A stretch of DNA of 64,000 bases from Heterodera schachtii (taxonomy: Eukaryota; Nematoda; Chromadorea; Rhabditida; Heteroderidae): assembly GCA_023374025.1 (NCBI GenBank), contig SIJG01000002.1, positions 3,912,383-3,976,382 on the forward strand, read 5' to 3'. Position 1 is the stretch's first letter. Each line of letters begins with the position of its first letter. Of the stretch, positions 46,401 to 58,480 are shown piece by piece. The notes below the pieces were generated by a model. That model was not told the origin of the DNA. It saw only the letters and a list, made by a program, of their open reading frames with translations, and made no database searches. Position numbers and translations under genes: made by a program.

Positions 46401-48136
46401 GAAGTTCGTCGCCAAATGGAAGCGCAAAACGCGGCTGACGCGCGAGCGTCGACTGGCGGAGGAGGCGGCCGCGCGAGGCGAATGTGCGTCCGCCGCAACC
46501 ACCGGACACGTGCACGGACGCGTGAGTGGCGGGGAGAGGGAAAAGGAGGACCAATCGGAAAGCAAATGATCCGATCACTGGATAAATGAGAAGGCATCCA
46601 ATGATCAGATCTAATTGGAACAGCGATCAGAGGAATTTCTGCAATTTGTCAATTGATCGGCGGCTGATCTGATCAATTGCAGAACAATGGGTTATCAGTT
46701 GATACACTGAACAGTTTTTAAACAGTTTGTGATCAGAAACAGAGCAGCATTTGGTTGGGTTTCTAATTTTGTGATAGGATAAAACGTTAATTGAAAAACT
46801 GTTCCCTGCTGCTGGAGTTTTGAGTTAAGAAATCGCGATCGAAAAAGGCATTCATTCGCCACTATTTGAATTCATTCCAACATTTCGCCAAATAGGCAAT
46901 GAATGCCAAAGTTCAGTTGGAACCCCTGCGGCTCGGCCCCGTCAAATTAGGCGTACTCCGCCGCGGCTCCGACCAGCAATCGTTCCCCAGCAGCGGCGGT
47001 GGTACTCTAACGGCACGGGCCAACCGAAGGCACCCAATCGAAAGGGAAAAGCATTCGCTGCCGCCGACCATTCACTCGTCGACACATCGAACTCATTCGA
47101 TGAATGCCGTCATACAACAGCAGAGGCACAATTTGAGCAACACGTCACTGGCGGAGGAGGGAGTGCAAAACGGTACAAAGCATTAACTAACGAAGGACAT
47201 TACAATTGAAATGCCAAAATGGCACCCATTGAATGTGCCCTCCCCTCCCCTCCCTCTGAAGGCGTTCTCGGCAACGGTGCCATTCCGTTCGGGCGACCGA
47301 TCACAGTGATTCGACCACCAACGGCAAACACCGCGGACGAACATGCGGCGGCGGAGGAGGCGAAGCCATGGCACACGCAGCAAACGCACGACACAAAAGC
47401 AAAAGAGGCACGTGACGGAGAGGAAAATGAGGGGGAGGGAGGGGACGACGAATCGGAGCAGGGCACGGCATGGGCACCCGTCACAATGCAAGGGCCGAAC
47501 AGCAGCAGAAGCGGAGGCGGACTGCTCAGTCGGATGAGGCGAAACACAAAGTAAGGGAACACGGAACAAAAACACAAAATAATACAGTAGGACAATGCAA
47601 GAAAGAGAGAGAGTTAGAGAGAGAGAGAGCGAGAGAGAGAGGGGAGAGAAAGAGAGAGAGAAGGGGAGACAGACAGGAAAGAGAAAGGGAGAGAGAGAGA
47701 GAAAGGGAGAGAGTGAGAGAAGGGGAGAGAGGGAGACAGAGAAAGAACGGGGGAGAGAAAGAGAGAGACAGTAAAGAAAAAGAGGGGAAATTAAAGTAGG
47801 CGGAAGATTGGCGAGACACTGTAAGATAGAGTTAGGAAAGATAAATCCTTTGCCTGTACCGCGAACCTTTGATTTCTTCAATGTTTTTTGCCTTATTTGA
47901 ACAGAGTTCAACCCCATTCCCCACACGTTGATGAGTTGCAATTGCGCGAGCATCGACGGCACAGTCCGCCCCCATCGGCACGTTCCCATGGCCAGACAAC
48001 GGCACGGCGAACGGCCAAAGACGACGGACCATTCGACGGGGAGTCGCCACGGGCGCGAAGGCCCGACTCAGCGGACGAATCGACGGAACGACGACGGAAT
48101 CGGAGCAACATAAACATAAATGACTCAATAGTTTAA
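43484..48136 (+). CDS. AMT-type ammonium transporter
   Basis: Twenty exons in phase give 758 residues. Core features of AMT/MEP channels: DDGIWLISCSFSIWTMVSGF, GLLESGRVSSKDEVNIM, DVVFGGLSYWMFGFG, the signature SFATTTSTIVSGAMAERIRL, first pore His in VVHLVGGVAGLAA preceded by the conserved Asp (GCVDAAG), second pore His in DDPVGVIPVHVIGATWG, and the cytosolic motif TKYEEQLGADLIEHG. It carries ammonium across a plasma membrane. After the core there is a tail of about 300 hydrophilic residues (exons 17-20), longer than usual. Exons: 43484-43494, 43536-43651, 43699-43754, 43935-43992, 44039-44077, 44147-44186, 44251-44330, 44406-44489, 44540-44602, 44739-44838, 44922-45029, 45112-45248, 45422-45568, 45719-45774, 45849-45974, 46057-46187, 46395-46521, 46896-47172, 47262-47550, 47905-48136. 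Introns at 43755 (GCAAGT) and 45030 (GCAAAA) have GC donors. Confidence 0.94.
47596..47800. repeat. GA-rich tract in last AMT intron
   Basis: A purine-only imperfect (GA)n/(GGGAGA)n tract of about 200 bp inside the 354-bp intron between exons 19 and 20. The long frames it creates on both strands are low-complexity artefacts. Confidence 0.85.
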
Positions 48137-48737
48137 TTGAGAGGGATAAGCAAAACATAGGACGAAGCGGGTGACCAAAGAAAAAATTTATAAATTAATT
48201 AATAAATTTGTAAAGCCATAAAATTACTCAATTATTTTTTTTTTGTTTGTACTTTGTTGAAATGAATATAAACAATAAACAAATGGAATTCCAAAGTTCA
48301 ACTCATTTGTCAGTGTGATTAATATTAAGGGAAATCAGCCCACCGCAGACAGACAAAATGGAAAATAACAAAATTTAATTAACATCATTTAATTACACAT
48401 AAAAGTAATTAGCCTCAATTGGCTTTTTGTTGCTGTTTTCTGCCAGTGTCTTTCTCTTCCTCTCTCTCTTCCCTCTTTCCTTCTTTTCTTCGATTGTTTT
48501 CTTCTTCTTCCTCTGCCACTCTCTCCTCTTCCTTTGCTTCTTTTCTGCCAATGTCTCTCTCATTCTCTGTCGCTCTATTATCCCCTTCCCTTGCGTCTTT
48601 TCCCTCCCCCTCCCTTTCCACACTCTCATCTTCCCGTGCTATTTCACAGGCCTCAATTTCCAACATTTTGAGCCCTTTGCCCGCTTCGACCAGCCGTTCC
48701 CTCTGAATTTCGTCCGTTGATCGGAGTCCGAACTCTC
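48137..48737. other. Convergent intergenic, AMT / YRDC
   Basis: About 600 bp holding both 3' UTRs. AATAAA-type signals lie near 48204 and 48272. The part 48420-48640 is CT-rich on the plus strand (GAA/GAG-rich on the minus), which opens a 134-codon Glu/Arg/Lys-rich minus frame. That frame is not the YRDC frame and is probably not coding. Confidence 0.5.
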
Positions 48738-50230
48738 TCAGCAAATGTATCGTCTCGATCGGTGCGCTGTCATTTGAATGTCTTCGTTTAAATTTGCATT
48801 CGTTTGGCCAACTGACCATCCCTGTCTGATCATTTTGTATTGGCCGGGCACGGAAAGGTCAACAACTTCGAAGGGGAAACGCCTTTCACAATCAGAGCAA
48901 AAGCAACAACATTTTATGTCCGTCCACCTGTGCTTCCCTCGTCCGCCCCATTGTTTTCGATGATTTCCCCCGCGTCAACGATCAAATCGATGTCGTCCCA
49001 AATCTCTTCAAAATCCTGAAACAAATTTTGCAAGCAAAAGCATGGCCTAAAATAGAGCGGCGCGTTTTGCTTAATGGTGAGCTCATTCCCGCCCGAAAAC
49101 ATTAAATATCAATTTTGAAAAATTTACTAAATTTTTATAGGTTTTTTTGGGAATAGTTTTAATTTTTTTTTCCCCGTTTTTCCATATTATTTGGCATTTT
49201 TGGCCTTCTCAAATTTTTTAGGTTTTCGGGAATGCGTAATGAAGTGCATTCATTGTTCAAAGGGATTTCCCCTCACAAAACCCACTCGAATGCACAACGG
49301 ATTCGGTCCCCCGCTGACGTTGGCGCTCGTCTGCGCGAGCAGTCGGAAGGGCATGCGACGGCACAAGTCGCGCACGAACTTCGCCTGCGGCACACGGACG
49401 CCGACGGTGCTGCAGCCGGGGTTGAAGTCGGACGGGACGGCATCGGTGCGATTGAACAGCAAAGTGACGGGGCCGGGGTAAATGAGGTGGAGAAACTCAT
49501 CGGGCACAGTTTGGTCACAGTATCTGAAGAGGGGAACATTTCTAATAAAAATGGCAAGCAATTTGGTGAGTATTTACAACAAAACCAATTTTAAGGAGTT
49601 TTGAAAAAAAGCCAAAATAAATTGGGAGGGATGACAAGGAAAAACGCAAATTCCTAAAGATTTTCGCATTTTCGTCTTCGTAAAAAATTTATTTTTTGGG
49701 AGGTGGCCTTGGCAAATGGAAAGTTCCACAATTCAAAGAACAAAAACTCACTTCTTTATGCTCTCGGGCCTGTCGAGAAACAGCCCTAAAGACAAAGGAT
49801 GAGCAAATGTTTTGCCGAAAGAAATGGCAATGGAAAGAAAGCATTAAACCCAAGAAAATGCACAATTAAAGATTCACCCAATGGCTTCTGGACGGACCGT
49901 CGTTTGATTTTGTACAATTTGTCCGAGTGCTCGGCCAACGCCACCAAGCCGTACAGTGTGTCGGTCGGCACGGCCACCACTTGGCCCTTCATCAGCGCAT
50001 TGAAGGCGATGTCCACGACAATACTCCATCCACTGATGGCTAAAGAACGACGGGGAGATACCAATTAAAGAAAAAATGGGGGAAAATCAAAGCATTTGCA
50101 AAAGCGAACAATTAGTGTCCAACTTTCGGATGTTTGAGCCGGGCATCGCAACGCGCAAAGCCTTGTTTTTCAGCGAATTAAATTTGGCCACCAAATTCTT
50201 ATCATATTGTTTAAAAAAGCCACGGATCAT
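48738..50230 (-). CDS. yrdc: Threonylcarbamoyl-AMP synthase (YRDC)
   Basis: Six exons in phase (50230-50124, 50032-49878, 49785-49752, 49523-49286, 49015-48928, 48865-48738) give 249 residues. Motifs of the YrdC/Sua5 domain: KGQVVAVPTDTLYGLVA, KRRSVQKPLG, a hydrophobic LIYPGPVTLLF, LAQTSANVSGG, an acidic DFEEIWDDIDLIVDAGE, GSTVVDLSVPG and MIRQGW near the end. The order and spacing follow human YRDC. The enzyme makes threonylcarbamoyl-AMP from Thr, bicarbonate and ATP, the first step of t6A formation at A37 of ANN-decoding tRNAs. I chose ATG 50230; an in-frame ATG at 50281 would add a hydrophobic N-terminus (possible mitochondrial signal). Exon 3 is only 34 bp. Confidence 0.93.
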
Positions 50231-50667
50231 TAGAACGGACGGATAAAAACCAGCAAAAATGAGGAAAAATATCAAAATCAATTATGACTCAAAAAGTAAA
50301 TATTTAATATGGAAATAACACACAAAAGAAAAAGAAAAATTAAAACATTTTATTAAAAATTATTTTATTATTTAATATGAAAATTTTTTTGGGTAAGTCG
50401 AAAGAAGAAAAAGGAAAAATAAGCACCTGTCAAAGCGGGACAATTAGAATAAAAAAGGCATTATCTGAACAGTGAATGATATGGGAAGGGAGGGGAAATG
50501 TTTCCATTTATAACCCATTAATTAATTAAGTGACTAATTTGATCAAAATGGAAACCTTCAATTGAAAGGGGTGAATTTGCGAAAGGTGCAAAGAATGAAA
50601 CATCAAAGCATTTCCATCCGTTAGTCGTCTTTTGCACAAGCTTTTGCCTTTTCCGCTCGCTTCACTT
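50231..50667. other. Spacer between cortactin end and YRDC start
   Basis: 437 bp of A/T-rich sequence. On the minus strand it is downstream of cortactin and upstream of YRDC, so it holds the cortactin 3' UTR and the YRDC promoter or trans-splice region. AATAAAAT-like sequence occurs near 50355-50366 on the minus strand. Confidence 0.45.
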
Positions 50668-53600
50668 TCACTCGGTCAGCTGCACGTAATTGGCCGGGAA
50701 CAGTCCGTAGCGACCTTTGCACACGCCACGCCACCAGCCGACATCGATCTGAAAACGGACGGCACAAATTTTGGAAAATTTAATGGCACGAGGGAAAAAG
50801 TCATTGGACCACTCTTGTACTATCGGACTATTTGAGACTCAAATTCATCAATTAAAATGTTATTACCTGTTCAATGTCGGTGATTACATCATTCACTTCG
50901 AATCCGATTTCGTCGTCGTCCTGTCGCTCGTACTCAAACAGTGCGACCGCAGTTGCCCCCGTCGAAGTGCCAGGGGCGGCGGTGCTTTCCCCGGCCGATG
51001 GTTCCTCCTTCACCGCCGGCGTTGGGTCGGCGGGGGGCGGCACATTTTGATCATTTTCCGAGTGGTTGGAAAGTGCAGCATCAGCAGGAGTAGTAGCAGA
51101 AGAGGTGACAACATCTGGCAATTCGTCGTAGACAAACGGAGGCAATTCGTACTGATGATGCTGTAGGAAGGTGGCCATGATTAGGATGGATAAACGGTTA
51201 AGACAAATTCCAATTCCCAGTTTAAAAATAATTAAGCTAATTTGAAGCATACGCATTAGCAAGGAGTCATTCGGCAATGAATTTTTCATTCGGTGGATCA
51301 TTTCAAATCCCTCCTCCCCTGGTAGACGACCCTTTTTTCTTTTTATGTTTTAATTTTTTTTTTAATTCGGCGGCGAAATTTTGGGGCACTCCATTCCGTT
51401 ACCATCTGTCATTTAAGTAACGCTTTGATTTTTTTGTTCCTTATTTTTGCTGTTTACTCTCTCCCCCACCTGTTGTTGCTGCGCCCTTTCCTTTTGCCCT
51501 TCGTCCGTTTCTTTTGGCGTCGAATTCTTCGGCTCATCCGCCCATTCTCCGCTGTCTCTCAGTTTCTCTTCTTCCTGTCTCTCCTCGCCTTTGGTGTCCA
51601 AATTCGCGTGCTTTTTCAATTCGTCGTGAGAAACAGCGCCCATAAACATTTTGTGCTGCGCAATGTCAGCGACAGATGGCAAAACCTTTAAAAATCATTT
51701 AAAAATTGAGTAAAACTGTAAAAAACAGTCATTTTTTGAATTAAATGATAATTTTTCGTTGAGTGTGTTGGTTGTGAGTGGAACCAGTAAACGGACCTTC
51801 ACCGGCGGAGGTTGTGGTTCTTCCACTTCAGTCTCAGCAATCGAATGTTCCGACGCAATTTCGGCCGTATTTTCTTCGACGAGGCGACTGTTTCTCTGCT
51901 GTTGTTGTTGTTCCGGGACTGGGGCAGCAGCGTAGGGCAAACGGACACCTTCAAGTTGATGAGAATTGGTAAAATCTATTTCAGCAGTAAAATGAGTTAA
52001 TTTATTGAGAAAAAAACCGATGGTCGGCCGTTGTTTCGGCTGTTGTTGTACTTTCTGCTGTTGCTGTTGCTCTTCGCCTTTTTCTCCCTCTTCGCTTTGC
52101 TTCGCCCATTGCTCCTCCAATCTCTGCTGTCGTTGGCGTTCCTCCTCCCCTTGCCGTTCTCGCAATTGCTCATCCTCTCGCTTTCTGCGCTCCCTCTCCT
52201 CACGGACTCGGTCCAAATTCTTTCAAATGATTTGATAAATTTCTAGAATATTTTACAATGTTGTCCCATTGTTGTCACCTGCTGCTCCCCTTGCGAGGCC
52301 ATCTGTTCGAATTTGCTGCGCAGACTTTTGGCCGCCCCGTGGGTCGGCCCATCGGACTTTGGCTGACTTTGTGCCCCATTTTTCTGCGTTTCTGCTGCCG
52401 TTTTGGCTGCTCCGTCTCCTTCGTCCCTCGCTTTTTCGTTCCATCTGTGCGCTGTTTTGTCCTGTCTGTCTGATTGAACTCCGAACTGTCCGCCAAATCC
52501 CTTTTTATAATCTAAAAGTCAATCTTTCAAATGCGACAATCATACGAAATGCCAATCATTCACTTACCCGTTTGACTTTCGTGCTTTTCCACCTTTTCAT
52601 GCTCTTCCCATCCGTGCGCCGTTTTGTCTTTTCGGTCCGATTGGACGCCGAATTGTCCGCCAAACCCTTTTTTGTAATCTAAAATTTAAAATTGTACACC
52701 AAACAAACATTTTTTGGTTTTTTGATTGAATTCCTACCTTATAATGTTCTGATACTGACCTGTCTGACTCTCATGTGACTGTAGCTTTTCTCTTTCTTCC
52801 CATCCAAGTGCCGATTTGTCTTGTCTGTCCGATTGGACCCCAAATTGCCCTCCAAAGCCCTTTTTGTAGTCTTAATTTGTGTACATTGTTTGGGTAAAAT
52901 ATCGGTGTTTCCTGCACCTGTTTGGCTCTCGTGTGGCTTCACCTTCTCAACTTCGTTCCATCCGAGCGCCGATTTGTCTTTGCGGTCGGATTGGACGCCG
53001 AATTGTCCGCCAAATCCTTTTTTGTAATCTGAAAATGGAATGTTTTATTAAAGGTTGAAAGACCAATCAGAGAAAGTGCTGTTACCGGTCTGACTCTCAT
53101 GCTTTGCTGCCTTTTCCCTCTCGTCCCAACCGGCCGCCGATTTGTCCTGTCGGTCCGATTGAACACCGAACTGTCCACCGAAACCCATTTTATAATCTAA
53201 AAATGAAAAGGATTGTTTAAATAGATGTGAAAAAACAGATGTTTCTAATGAATGTCCAAATTTACGCACCCTTTTGGCTCTCGTGTTTCTCCACCGTCTC
53301 GTGACTGTCCCAACCCACGGCCGATTTGTCCACACGGTCCTTTTGTACACCAAAAGTACCGCCAAAGCCATGCGAATAATCGCGTTGCGATGCGTGCGCT
53401 TCGACTTTTCCTTTGTATTCAAATCCGACGGCGCACTAAAAGTACTCAAAATCAGAAAGTATTAAGCATCACAATTGTTGCGACCTGGTCGACCCGGTCG
53501 CTTTGGACTCCAAATTTACCGCCATAACCATCGCTGGCCCTTGGCATTTGTGCCAATTTTCTCTCCTTAAATTAATGCCTTTTTTACTATAAAAAGAAAT

Positions 53601-53869
53601 CCGGGGTGGTTGCCTTTTCGACTTGGTCACTTTTCAACACTTCTTCCCGAAGTTTGTCGAGCCTAATCGATTCTTGGTGTCCCGAGCCGGCCACTGTCTT
53701 TGCCCCCCACCGACTTTCCTTTTCATTAACTGCATTCTATAAAGAGAGCAAAATTAAAGATTAAATAATGACAAAAAATGACTAGGAAATCCGGGTCAGT
53801 TTCCCAATCGTCCTCCTCCTCCTGCGCGGGTTCCACAGAATGTGCTGGCTTCACACTCAATGAAGGCAT
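50668..53869 (-). CDS. Cortactin (HS1/cortactin-repeat, SH3)
   Basis: Fourteen exons in phase give 692 residues. The N-terminal acidic Arp2/3-binding motif DDWETDPDF is followed by [17 protein letters not shown]. Seven cortactin repeats follow (for example [32 protein letters not shown]), the last degenerate. Then come a helical Arg/Glu/Gln-rich part, a Pro/Ser/Thr-rich linker and a C-terminal SH3 domain ([33 protein letters not shown]). Cortactin binds F-actin through the repeats and stabilises Arp2/3 branches. Exons: 53869-53783, 53736-53614, 53565-53485, 53435-53270, 53196-53086, 53028-52918, 52870-52760, 52678-52568, 52511-52279, 52219-52018, 51948-51797, 51685-51470, 51160-50867, 50748-50668. 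Exons 5-8 are each exactly 111 bp, one repeat each. The intron after exon 2 has a GC donor (GCAACC). Intron 51949-52017 (69 bp, no stop) could be retained. Confidence 0.96.
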
Positions 53870-54377
53870 ATGTAAACCTCAAAAAAAAAATATTGAGACT
53901 TTTGTTAAACGATCAGACGAATATTAAATTAAACATTCATAGAATTCAACATTTTTACTGTGGGTTCGGGAGTTCAAGTTCAGTTCATACAATTTTAGAC
54001 AAAATATTATATAACGTCAAAAGATAAATTTAAAATTTATTATTTTCAAATCGTTTTCAGTTTCCTCTAAATGTCAACTGTAACAGTGTAGCAAAAGGAT
54101 TGAGTTGAAAGCTGACTGCCTATATAATGTAAGCTCCAATCTTCAAATTTACTTACTTTTTTCATGTTCATTTAATAAAATTCTCACAATTTGCATTCTT
54201 TATCTTCTAAATGCAGGATCCCAACTTATAATTAATTAACTAACTAAAATAAGTCTTATAAGTTCGAAAATTTCTTTATCGGTACGCTCTCGACTAGTGA
54301 TTAACATTTTACGGCTATTTTAGCTTCTTAATTGTTTATGAAATGATCTTTTCCAACAATTCTTCATCCAATTCAAA
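53870..54377. promoter_or_regulatory. Divergent upstream region, cortactin / EGF protein
   Basis: 508 bp between two outward-facing start codons; it should hold both promoters. It is A/T-rich and has no motif I can name with confidence. Confidence 0.4.
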
Positions 54378-57300
54378 ATGTCTCTTTTGTATTTCTTCGT
54401 TGTTCGTTCTTTTTGCTGTTCTGTGTGAGTTGTTTTTAGCGTGTATTGCTTTCTGAATTTGCTTCTTTCTTTTTCAGTATTTCCCTCCTCTGAATATTCG
54501 TCGGTCGATGCCACTCGAATTCGCTTCAGGCCGAAAGATTTGCAGCCGGCGATTATAAATCAGACGGAGTTATGGAAACAAAGTGTGTTGGCTTCTTTTT
54601 TGCTTTTTCATTCCGCCGTTAATTCACACATTACTTTCAGAATTGAAGCGTCACGCAATCAACCGGGCAAGAAAACTCGCCAAACTTGACAAATTGCCAC
54701 CCATTCCGGAGGTCAAGGTCAAGCGTGTGATCAGAAATGCCAAGGGCAAGTACAACCCGTGCAGTGTTGTTGATAATCTCTGTCTGAATGGTGGCACGTG
54801 CTATCCCGATAACGAAGAGTGAGTGCGCTGGCATATGATAAAAACATGATTTATGGATTTTCATTTAAAGATGGTCCTGCAGTTGTCCGACGACGCATTA
54901 TGGAAAATCGTGCGAATTTTTGGCCGATCAATCGCAATGTGGCAACAATTTATGCAGAAACAATGCAACGTGCTACAGGTGTACTTTCTGGAATTTCCGC
55001 ACCTGTTCATATAGCCTTCTAAATTCAGTATAAAAGAGCCAAGGACTGTCCCGAACATAAAGCTTCACACAAATGATGTTGAAAAATGTACGAATAGCAA
55101 GGAAACGCAGAGTGCCACAGATGACTGTGGCTTTACGCTCACAATCAATTACCGGTGACACTTTCAGCTTACGGTATCCGAAATTCATTAATTATTTTCC
55201 GTTTCCCTATAGATGTTGGTGCACGCCCGGCTTTGAGGGCGACTTTTGCGAATTTAGCGAAGCGGAGCGATGCTGCGCGGAGGACCATTGCAACCATCAC
55301 GGACTGATCACGTGAGGGAGCAGTGCAAAGAAGTCATGAAATTAGATTACGGTTTAGCGACTTGTTCAATGTCACCAAATCGGAGAGTTGTGACGCGGAC
55401 GAACATTGCAAATGCATTTGTGAAGAACATTATTTCGGCGACAATGTGTCATCCATCATTTGCCTTTCTTTTAATTCCTTCCGTTTGAATTCAGTGCGAA
55501 AATATCAGTCCGTGTCGCGATCGCGAATGTCTTAACCGGGGCAGATGCGAATACAATCCGAACAGTGACGAAGCGCAGTGTGTTTGCCCAAGTCCATCAC
55601 AGTTTTATCACAACGGAGTGCAAATAAGCGGTGGATTATCAGCAAAAAGATTGATTGATCATAAATCAAACTAATCCATTTTCAGGCGATTTTTGTGAAG
55701 TGATCGATTTTGATGAAAAAATGGCGTGCAATCCTTGCATGGAAGGAAAAAACTTTGACGACTATAACAATTGTTGGAAGAACCCATTTAAACCAATTAC
55801 AGACAAATTTGCCAAAATGTGCGGCAAAGAGACTTGTACTGATTTGCTGAAAAGGGAAAAAAAGTTTTGCATGAACGGAGGCGAATGCCAAGTGACAGTT
55901 GCTAATTGTAAGGCCAACGAGATGATGGCTTAATTATTTAAGGTTCAATATTTTCTCATTTAGTTTCCGATCTCAGCCCCAAAAAGCCTCTGTTTTTGAT
56001 TCCAAAATGCCAATGCGATTCTGACAAATTTGAAGGCGATTTCTGTGAACATCTGCTGCTGGACGAGTGTGACAAAAAGGACTTATCGTTAAATGTTGAT
56101 GCGGGCAAAAATAAGACGGGTAAAATTGTCTAATTATGTTATTTAATGCCAAGATTTTTGTATTTACATTCGAAGATCGTATGAAGATTATTGGCACGGA
56201 AGAGTTTTTGCGGGAGCTCAAAAACACTGTCATTTGACCCGGCCCAAACGAAAACGCAGAGTGCCAAAGCCCGAGCGTTGATGAGCAAAGCATTCGAGCG
56301 AGTGCTTAAGACAAGAGGTAATAGACGAACACACGAGCCATGTTGTTTGTTTATATTTTTATCTCTTTTTAGGAATGATCACTTTTTGCGGACCCAACGG
56401 ATTCTGTCGTCCCTATAACGAAGGAGCAGGCTTTAGCTGCAAGTGGGGTTTTCAGCATAAATTATTGGCTGTCTTTGGGTAGATTTTCCTAATCCATTCG
56501 TTTGTTCTTCCGTCAGATGCGACGCCGGCTACACGGGCGTACGATGCGAGGCGAAGGACCCGTGCTGGGCCAGCAGTTGTCCGGCGCACTCTCTCTGCGT
56601 GGCCATCCCAGCAATTGATGAGGAGGCATCGCCCGAAGAACAAAACACCCTGAGGCAAACATGCATTTGCAAGACAAATCAGGAAATAGAGGGTGGTTAA
56701 CTTTTTTTTTATTAGGATTTCATTAAACGATCGCTTACAGGCGGCAACAAATGCTTCGATAAAAAAAGCGGACCGTATAAAGTGTGTTTCGATAAAAAAA
56801 GCAAACACAAGTGCGCTAATGATGGTAACACAATTAAGACTAATGCATATGTAATTCAACTGTCGTGGTGCCACTTTCCATGTTTTAGGCCATTGTTACC
56901 CGTGCGAGTTGGACAATCAGTTGTTGGAGAAAGCCCACGTCAAAGTGTCGCGTATGCCTTTGTGTGATGCGATGGAAAGAACGCGTGGCTTCCGTTGCGT
57001 TTGTCCGCCCGGCTATGAATCGGCTTCGAATTGTCGGAACGAAAGTCAACCGTGCGATTTCCATCACTGCCAAAACGGGGCCAAATGCATTCCGATGCCT
57101 GAGCCGGACAATGCGTTGAACTACGCGTGAGAGGAAGCCGAATCCATATTCGTAACAATTGACCATTTGCTTTTAAAGGTGCAAATGTATGCCCGGGTAC
57201 GGTGGCTCCTTGTGCCACCTCGTTGAGGATGTTTGTTTGGCCGGTAAACAATTAAATTTTGAGCAAGCCGATACTCTGTTCAGGTTCGAGTTGTGGAAAT

Positions 57301-57849
57301 GGCACATGCCAATTGGACTCGACTTTGAAGCGTGGCTTTCGCTGTGAATGTGTTCAGGGTTATCATGGGTTCGATTGCGAGCAAATCGGCGCCACAGGAT
57401 TTACTGCCTTTTTCAATGTATTAAATTGAACATCATTCGAATTTTTTAGAGTGTATATAAGAGTTAGACCTGTACCTGGTTCCAGAGGCCTGGTTTTTTC
57501 GCAGATACAGGTCAAACCATTTTTGGCAACTTATTGTTAGATTTTTTCTGGACCTTGATTTTCCTAGTTTTTTATCCATGAAATCAAGTTCCAAGCTTTT
57601 TCATAGTACTAAACTTTAGTTAATATATTGAATTCCGTTCGGGTAAAACGCCATTTTTAATTCCGATTTCTTACTGTATTATCATTTAACCAGGAAAATT
57701 ATCGTTGGACCTATCCCTTGCTGGTGTTTTCATTGCTCACTCCCGTTGTTCTGGTGTCGATGATTTTGCAAGACCGCCGAACAGCCGCAAAATACGGTTC
57801 ACATAATGACCGGTCGTATTATCAAGTACTGTCTAATTATGTAAATTGA
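54378..57849 (+). CDS. Multi-EGF type I membrane protein
   Basis: About 18 exons, roughly 700 residues. Order: hydrophobic N-terminus (MSLLYFFVVRSF), a basic region (LKRHAINRARKLAKLDKL), then EGF-like units: CSVVDNLCLNGGTCYP, CSCPTTHYGKSC, CWCTPGFEGDFCE, CKCICEEHYFGDN, CVCPSPSQFY, CQCDSDKFEGDFCE, CDAGYTGVRCE, CVCPPGYESAS, CKCMPGYGGSLC and CECVQGYHGFDCE. A single transmembrane helix (YPLLVFSLLTPVVLVSMIL) and a 30-residue cytoplasmic tail follow. Exons from 54641 keep phase; the first two can be joined in more than one way (54378-54424, then an acceptor at about 54478 or 54528, to 54582). One 31-bp intron (56229-56259) is needed to bypass a TGA. Function unknown; adhesion or signalling at the cell surface is likely from the architecture. 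I cannot name the orthologue. Confidence 0.85.
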
Positions 57850-58480
57850 AAGATAAATGGTGATATGTAATCATATTTTGTTGTATTTATTAAATGTTAA
57901 ATATTTATTTGTTACCTATTTGATTTCAATCGAAGGCGTTGGAATTAATTCCGTTGAATTTCTTATTTGTTAGTGCTTTGTTTAAAATTCATTGTTTCAC
58001 ATTTTGTTTAATTTAACTGCTTTGCGATGACAAAACTTTGTTTGTTTGTTATTTGTTTGAATGATTTCGCTTTTTCCTGGCTGAGCTTTGCTCCATTTAT
58101 TGATTCCCTCCCTCCCTCTTTTTATTATTCACTTTTCTCCCTTTTCCCACCATTCGTCCCTTATGAATGCATTCATTTATTCCTCGTACTGCTGATGATT
58201 TCGTTTACCACAATCGCACCAATGAATATCGTTTTGACAGAAAGGTCGCCGTTAATAAAATAGTCAAAGTGTGATTCGATAAAGACAACACCATCCATCC
58301 CATCCCTTTTTCCATTTTACGGGTTTTTGTGCAACGCCCACAAAGGGTGAGCAAAATATTTAATTGATCAAAGCCGAGAATTATTATTTTTCGATTGAAA
58401 TAAGAAAGCAATTGCTTTTAGTGTTAACATCGGATTTGTTTTGTTGCTGCGAGTCGTAATCAAGCGACTTTCTTACGCTG
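57850..58480. other. Intergenic spacer EGF gene to RdRP
   Basis: About 630 bp of T-rich sequence. A 78-codon hydrophobic frame at 58027-58263 comes from pyrimidine-rich composition and has no domain or splice support. Nothing else recognised. Confidence 0.5.

Noticed and set aside
47183..47989. 268-codon minus frame rich in Ser/Leu
   Set aside because: Antisense of AMT tail exons and of the GA tract in the intron.
48415..48819. 134-codon Glu/Arg/Lys-rich minus frame
   Set aside because: It overlaps the YRDC last exon in another frame. The YRDC frame is supported by VVDLSVPG and MIRQGW, so this one is a purine-tract artefact.
56210..56232. Selenocysteine TGA in the EGF protein
   Set aside because: A 31-bp GT-AG intron explains the frame and phase without recoding.
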